Source: Methylotenera_A sp036676175
Lineage (GTDB): Bacteria; Pseudomonadota; Gammaproteobacteria; Burkholderiales; Methylophilaceae
DNA length: 26,452 nucleotides
Assembly (NCBI GenBank): GCA_036676175.1
Contig: JAKFDL010000087.1
Location: 1-26,452, forward strand
Reading direction: 5' to 3'
Shown: in pieces, positions 22,854-26,452 of the stretch
Numbering within the stretch: the first letter of the stretch is position 1
Layout of the letters: each line of letters starts with the position of its first letter
Notes under the pieces: generated by a model
Told to the model about the DNA's origin: nothing
Databases searched by the model: none
Seen by the model: the letters and a program-made list of their open reading frames with translations, nothing else
Program-made: the position numbers and the translations under genes

Positions 22854-24314
22854 ATGCGTTTGCTGCAACAAGCCCTTACTTTTGACGACGTTTTACTGGT
22901 TCCCGCCCATTCCATTGTGATGCCGCGCGAAGTCAATCTAAGCACACAACTCACCCGCAATATCACCCTTAACATTCCACTGGTATCTGCTGCAATGGAC
23001 ACCGTTACCGAAGCGCCACTTGCTATCGCATTAGCGCAAGAAGGTGGACTTGGCATTATTCATAAAAACATGACCGCTGCCGAGCAAGCCGCGCATGTTT
23101 CACGCGTTAAACGTTTTGAATCAGGCGTGGTGAACGACCCGGTGACGATTGCACCATACATGACTGTACGTGATGTGTTGGAATTAACACAAAAACATAA
23201 AATCTCAGGTTTGCCAGTGGTTGATGGTAACAAGATTGTCGGCATTGTGACGAATCGTGATTTACGTTTTGAAACGAATTTAGACCAAGCTATCAGCAAC
23301 ATCATGACACCGCGTGACAGGCTTATTACTGTGCGTGAAGGCGCTAGCCGCGAAGAGGCTATTCGTTTGTTGCACCAACACCGTTTAGAGCGCGTATTGG
23401 TAATTGACGAAAAAGACACCTTAAAAGGCCTGATTACTGTTAAAGATATCCAAAAATCGCACGACCATCCGCTGGCTTGTAAAGATAATAAAGGCCGTTT
23501 GCGCGTAGGCGCAGCAGTTGGTGTAGGCGCTGAAACCGAAGAACGCGTGGCAGCCCTAGCCAAAGCTGGCGTCGACGTTATCGTGGTAGACACTGCACAT
23601 GGCCACTCGCAAGGCGTGTTAGATCGCGTCAATTGGGTAAAAAAGAATTACCCAAAAATTGAAGTGATAGGCGGCAACATTGCTACTGCAGATGCAGCGA
23701 AAGCATTAGTCGACGCCGGTGCTGATGGCGTAAAAGTGGGCATCGGCCCAGGCTCCATCTGCACGACTCGCGTTGTTGCGGGTGTCGGCGTTCCGCAAAT
23801 TTCAGCGATTAGTAATGTAGAAAAAGCATTGCGCGGCAGTGGCGTGCCATTTATTGCCGATGGCGGTATTCGTTTTTCAGGTGATATTTCAAAAGCCATC
23901 GCGGCAGGCGCATATTCTGTGATGTTAGGCGGCATGTTCGCCGGCACTGAAGAAGCACCTGGTGAAGTGGAGCTTTTTCAAGGCCGTTCCTACAAATCTT
24001 ATCGCGGCATGGGTTCTATTGGCGCGATGCAAAAAGGCTCTTCCGATAGATACTTTCAGGACAACAATGGCAATGCTGACAAACTAGTCCCAGAAGGCAT
24101 TGAAGGCCGCGTGCCTTACAAAGGCAGCGTATTAGCAGTGATTCACCAGCTCATGGGTGGTTTACGTGCATCAATGGGCTATGTTGGCGCAGCCGATATC
24201 ACCCAAATGCGCGAGAAGGCTGAGTTTGTGCAAATTACCAGTGCAGGCATGCGCGAAAGCCATGTGCATGATGTGCAAATTACCAAAGAAGCGCCTAATT
24301 ATCGTATTGATTAA
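22854..24314 (+). CDS. guaB: Inosine-5'-monophosphate dehydrogenase
   Basis: GuaB oxidises IMP to XMP with NAD+, the first committed step to GMP. The 486-residue protein has the TIM barrel with two CBS domains inserted (about residues 92-205; ISGLPVVDGNKIVGIVTNRD and RLERVLVIDEKDTLKGLITV). The catalytic loop is GIGPGSICTTRVVAG with Cys303. IADGGIRFSGDI, the phosphate-binding stretch after it, and MGSIGAMQKGSSDRYFQ in the flap are intact. AAGGA is well placed before the ATG at 22854. guaA follows after 94 bases on the same strand, as is typical. A candidate promoter with operator-like repeats lies upstream. Confidence 0.98.
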   Translation: MRLLQQALTFDDVLLVPAHSIVMPREVNLSTQLTRNITLNIPLVSAAMDTVTEAPLAIALAQEGGLGIIHKNMTAAEQAAHVSRVKRFESGVVNDPVTIAPYMTVRDVLELTQKHKISGLPVVDGNKIVGIVTNRDLRFETNLDQAISNIMTPRDRLITVREGASREEAIRLLHQHRLERVLVIDEKDTLKGLITVKDIQKSHDHPLACKDNKGRLRVGAAVGVGAETEERVAALAKAGVDVIVVDTAHGHSQGVLDRVNWVKKNYPKIEVIGGNIATADAAKALVDAGADGVKVGIGPGSICTTRVVAGVGVPQISAISNVEKALRGSGVPFIADGGIRFSGDISKAIAAGAYSVMLGGMFAGTEEAPGEVELFQGRSYKSYRGMGSIGAMQKGSSDRYFQDNNGNADKLVPEGIEGRVPYKGSVLAVIHQLMGGLRASMGYVGAADITQMREKAEFVQITSAGMRESHVHDVQITKEAPNYRID

Positions 24315-24346
24315 GCGCAACAGCACCACGTAACAAAATAGACACT

Positions 24347-24377
24347 CCTGCAAGCCTCATTAATATTGGCTTGCAGG
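24347..24377 (+). repeat. Perfect 10-bp inverted repeat between guaB and guaA
   Basis: CCTGCAAGCC (24347-24356) and GGCTTGCAGG (24368-24377) pair exactly around an 11-base loop. No T run follows, so it does not look like a simple terminator. It sits 32 bases after the guaB stop and 31 bases before the guaA ATG, where it could stabilise or process the guaBA message. Confidence 0.7.
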
Positions 24378-24408
24378 CCTGCTTAATGAATAGCGCCACC
24401 TAAACAAC

Positions 24409-26016
24409 ATGAATCACTCAAAAATCCTTATTCTCGATTTCGGCTCACAAGTCACTCAACTCATCGCACGTCGCGTGCGTGAGGCGCATGTGTATTGCGA
24501 GATTCACCCGTGCGATGTCACAGACGAATTTGTGCAAAGCTTTGGCGCGGATGGCATCATTCTTTCTGGCAGCCATGCCAGCGTGTACGAGGCAGAAACT
24601 GACAGTGCGCCACAGGCAGTATTTGAACTGGGCATGCCTGTGCTCGGCATTTGCTATGGCATGCAAACCATGGCGCAGCAGCTTGGTGGCAAAGTAGAAG
24701 CCGGGGCGAAACGTGAATTCGGCTACGCTGAAATTCGTGCCCGCGGTCATTCTGCATTGTTTAAAGACATACAAGATAGAACCAACGCTGAAGGCCACGG
24801 TTTAATTGATGTATGGATGAGTCACGGCGACAAAGTTACCGAATTACCAGCTGGCTTTAAAATCATCGCCAGCAATGACACCACGCCAATTGCCGCATTT
24901 GCCGATGAAACCCGCCAGTTTTATGGTGTGCAGTTTCACCCGGAAGTTACCCACACCAAGCTCGGCCAAGCCATGTTGGAGCGTTTTGTACTCGAGATTT
25001 GCCGCGCCAAACCAGACTGGGTAATGAAAGACCATATTGCCGAAGCCGTCGCTAAAATTAAAGCGCAAGTAGGCGATGAAGAAGTGATTCTGGGCTTATC
25101 TGGAGGTGTAGATTCTAGCGTTGCGGCAGCCTTGATTCACCGTGCGATTGGCGACCAACTGACGTGTGTGTTTGTAGACCACGGCCTATTGCGACTGAAT
25201 GAGGGCGATATGGTGATGGATATGTTTGTGGGAAAACTGCACGCAAACGTCATCCGTGTGGATGCTACGGCACAATTTATGGGGCATTTAGCGGGCGTAT
25301 CTGAGCCTGAAGCCAAGCGCAAAATTATTGGGCGCGAATTTGTAGAAGTATTTAAAGCTGAAGCTGCCAAACTAAAAGCCGGTAATGGCGGTCATAAAGG
25401 TGCAAAATGGTTGGCACAAGGCACTATCTATCCTGACGTAATAGAGAGTGGCGGCGCTAAATCCAAAAAAGCCGTTACTATTAAAAGCCACCACAATGTT
25501 GGTGGCTTGCCAGAAACATTAGGCTTAAAACTACTTGAGCCATTACGTGATCTATTTAAAGATGAAGTGCGTGAACTTGGCGTGGCACTTGGGTTGCCAC
25601 ACGATATGGTGTATCGCCACCCCTTCCCTGGCCCTGGCTTAGGTGTGCGCATTTTAGGCGAAATTAAAACGGAATTTGCCGATTTGTTACGGCGTGCCGA
25701 TGCTATTTTTATTGAGGAACTGCGTAACACCATAGATGAAAAATCCGGCAAAAGCTGGTATGCATTAACCAGCCAAGCGTTTGCGGTATTTTTACCAGTT
25801 AAATCCGTCGGCGTGATGGGTGACGGCCGCACCTATGATTACGTGGTGGCACTACGCGCTGTGGTGACCAGTGATTTTATGACGGCCAACTGGGCAGAAC
25901 TCCCCTACTCGCTACTTGGCAAAGTGTCCAATCGCATCATTAACGAAGTGCGTGGTATTAACCGCGTAGTGTACGACGTTTCTGGAAAACCACCCGCCAC
26001 CATCGAATGGGAATAA
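24409..26016 (+). CDS. guaA: GMP synthase (glutamine-hydrolysing)
   Basis: GuaA aminates XMP to GMP using glutamine and ATP. The N-terminal class I glutamine amidotransferase domain (about residues 5-200) has the nucleophile elbow LGICYGMQ (Cys82) and the rest of the triad in GVQFHPEVTH (His177, Glu179). The ATP pyrophosphatase domain has the PP-loop LGLSGGVDSSVAA (about 229-240), followed by CVFVDHGLLRLNEGD and the dimerisation part ending NRIINEVRGINRVVYD and PPATIEWE. At 535 residues it is slightly longer than usual, partly because of short inserts near KAGNGGHKGAK and DRTNAEGHG. There is no strong ribosome site before the ATG, and a 94-base spacer with a hairpin separates it from guaB. 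Confidence 0.98.
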   Translation: MNHSKILILDFGSQVTQLIARRVREAHVYCEIHPCDVTDEFVQSFGADGIILSGSHASVYEAETDSAPQAVFELGMPVLGICYGMQTMAQQLGGKVEAGAKREFGYAEIRARGHSALFKDIQDRTNAEGHGLIDVWMSHGDKVTELPAGFKIIASNDTTPIAAFADETRQFYGVQFHPEVTHTKLGQAMLERFVLEICRAKPDWVMKDHIAEAVAKIKAQVGDEEVILGLSGGVDSSVAAALIHRAIGDQLTCVFVDHGLLRLNEGDMVMDMFVGKLHANVIRVDATAQFMGHLAGVSEPEAKRKIIGREFVEVFKAEAAKLKAGNGGHKGAKWLAQGTIYPDVIESGGAKSKKAVTIKSHHNVGGLPETLGLKLLEPLRDLFKDEVRELGVALGLPHDMVYRHPFPGPGLGVRILGEIKTEFADLLRRADAIFIEELRNTIDEKSGKSWYALTSQAFAVFLPVKSVGVMGDGRTYDYVVALRAVVTSDFMTANWAELPYSLLGKVSNRIINEVRGINRVVYDVSGKPPATIEWE

Positions 26017-26102
26017 CATTTTTTTACGTTTTATCAATCACTTACAAGAATATTATGTTATGATTCGCGTTAATTTCAGCGGTAATCTTTAAAGGAATCG
26101 CC

Positions 26103-26452
26103 ATGAAAAATACTGAGTTTTTGTTAATTACTTTACTCGCACTGGCACTCAGCGCTTGCGTAACAGACAAGCACGCACTCACAGTCAACCCACAAAAAAT
26201 TTATGATACGGTGAGTGCAAAATATCCTGCCGAAAAAAACACGCTGGTATTTGTAGAGGCGCCAGAAGGTTTTGTGGCACCAAAATTAGCCAATTGCGCG
26301 GTTGAGCAAGGTGTGGATAATGCAGATGTGGTGGCGATTATCAGCGCGCTCGCATTAAAAACCACGACTGTAATTGTTGCTGGCGATGATGAGTCGCTCA
26401 CAGCAACTACCATGGCACAAGTATTTAAAACAGGTACAAATAAAATTAACGG
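26103..26452 (+). CDS. Putative lipoprotein, 3' end cut by window edge
   Basis: An ORF opens at the ATG at 26103 and runs off the right end (about 116 codons seen). AAAGGA lies 7-8 bases upstream. The start is a lipoprotein signal, MKNTEFLLITLLALALSACV, with LSAC as lipobox and Cys19 as the lipidated residue. The visible mature part (YDTVSAKYPAEKNTLVFVEA, PEGFVAPKLANCAVEQGVDN, then ADVVAIISALALKTTTVIVA) looks like an alpha/beta fold with one extra Cys. I do not recognise the family. It follows guaA by 86 bases with no clear terminator between them. Confidence 0.72.
   Translation, partial: MKNTEFLLITLLALALSACVTDKHALTVNPQKIYDTVSAKYPAEKNTLVFVEAPEGFVAPKLANCAVEQGVDNADVVAIISALALKTTTVIVAGDDESLTATTMAQVFKTGTNKIN

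Noticed and set aside
23060..23632. Long minus-strand frame of 190 codons within guaB
   Set aside because: It is the antisense frame of a highly conserved gene, has no signal of its own and no family resemblance.

Overview
The window is about 26.5 kb of ordinary-looking bacterial chromosome with dense coding and short intergenic gaps. The gene content points to a betaproteobacterial methylotroph, most likely a Methylophilaceae member (Methylotenera-like). The evidence is a complete fhcB-fhcA-fhcD-fhcC cluster for formyl transfer and hydrolysis on tetrahydromethanopterin (H4MPT)-linked C1 carriers, a betaproteobacterial ndk-rlmN-pilF-rodZ-ispG-hisS-yfgM-bamB-der block, a tmRNA with tag ANDETYALAA, and moderately AT-rich DNA. 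The genus is an inference. No insertion sequence, prophage, CRISPR array or tRNA gene was seen.

Region 1 (1-11463, all minus strand, transcribed from ndk towards der): ndk, rlmN, pilF, rodZ-like, ispG, hisS, a SIMPL-domain protein, two Opp/Dpp-type ABC ATPases, yfgM, bamB and the N-terminal half of der, which runs off the left edge. This is the widely conserved ndk-to-der neighbourhood. The unusual part is three extra genes (SIMPL protein plus two ABC ATPases with no permease or binding protein) placed between hisS and yfgM.

Region 2 (about 11464-17213, plus strand): a small secreted DUF5666-like protein with a strong terminator, then fhcBADC with four-base overlaps between consecutive genes, followed 37 bases later by an HPP-family membrane protein. 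The Fhc proteins take formyl-H4MPT, produced from formaldehyde, to free formate through a formyl-methanofuran-type intermediate.

Region 3 (17282-19972, plus strand): trhO (tRNA U34 hydroxylase), a DUF6279 lipoprotein, a 58-residue protein of unknown function, and a small membrane protein with zinc-ribbon cysteine pairs.

Region 4 (20131-21149, minus strand): smpB and the tmRNA gene ssrA, which together make the trans-translation ribosome rescue system, with a tmRNA promoter and terminator. Divergent to them (21317-22101) are ratA and rnfH.

Region 5 (22131-26452): a secreted DUF4124 protein on the minus strand, divergent from guaB and guaA (IMP to XMP to GMP) on the plus strand. A lipoprotein gene is cut by the right edge. 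The guaB upstream region and the guaB-guaA spacer hold clear repeats that are not explained by coding.

Most of the window is well-known housekeeping. I did not find a convincing new multi-gene system. The leads most worth checking are the extra ABC/SIMPL insertion, the HPP gene attached to fhc, the guaB upstream repeats, the small unrecognised genes, and several hairpins near start codons.
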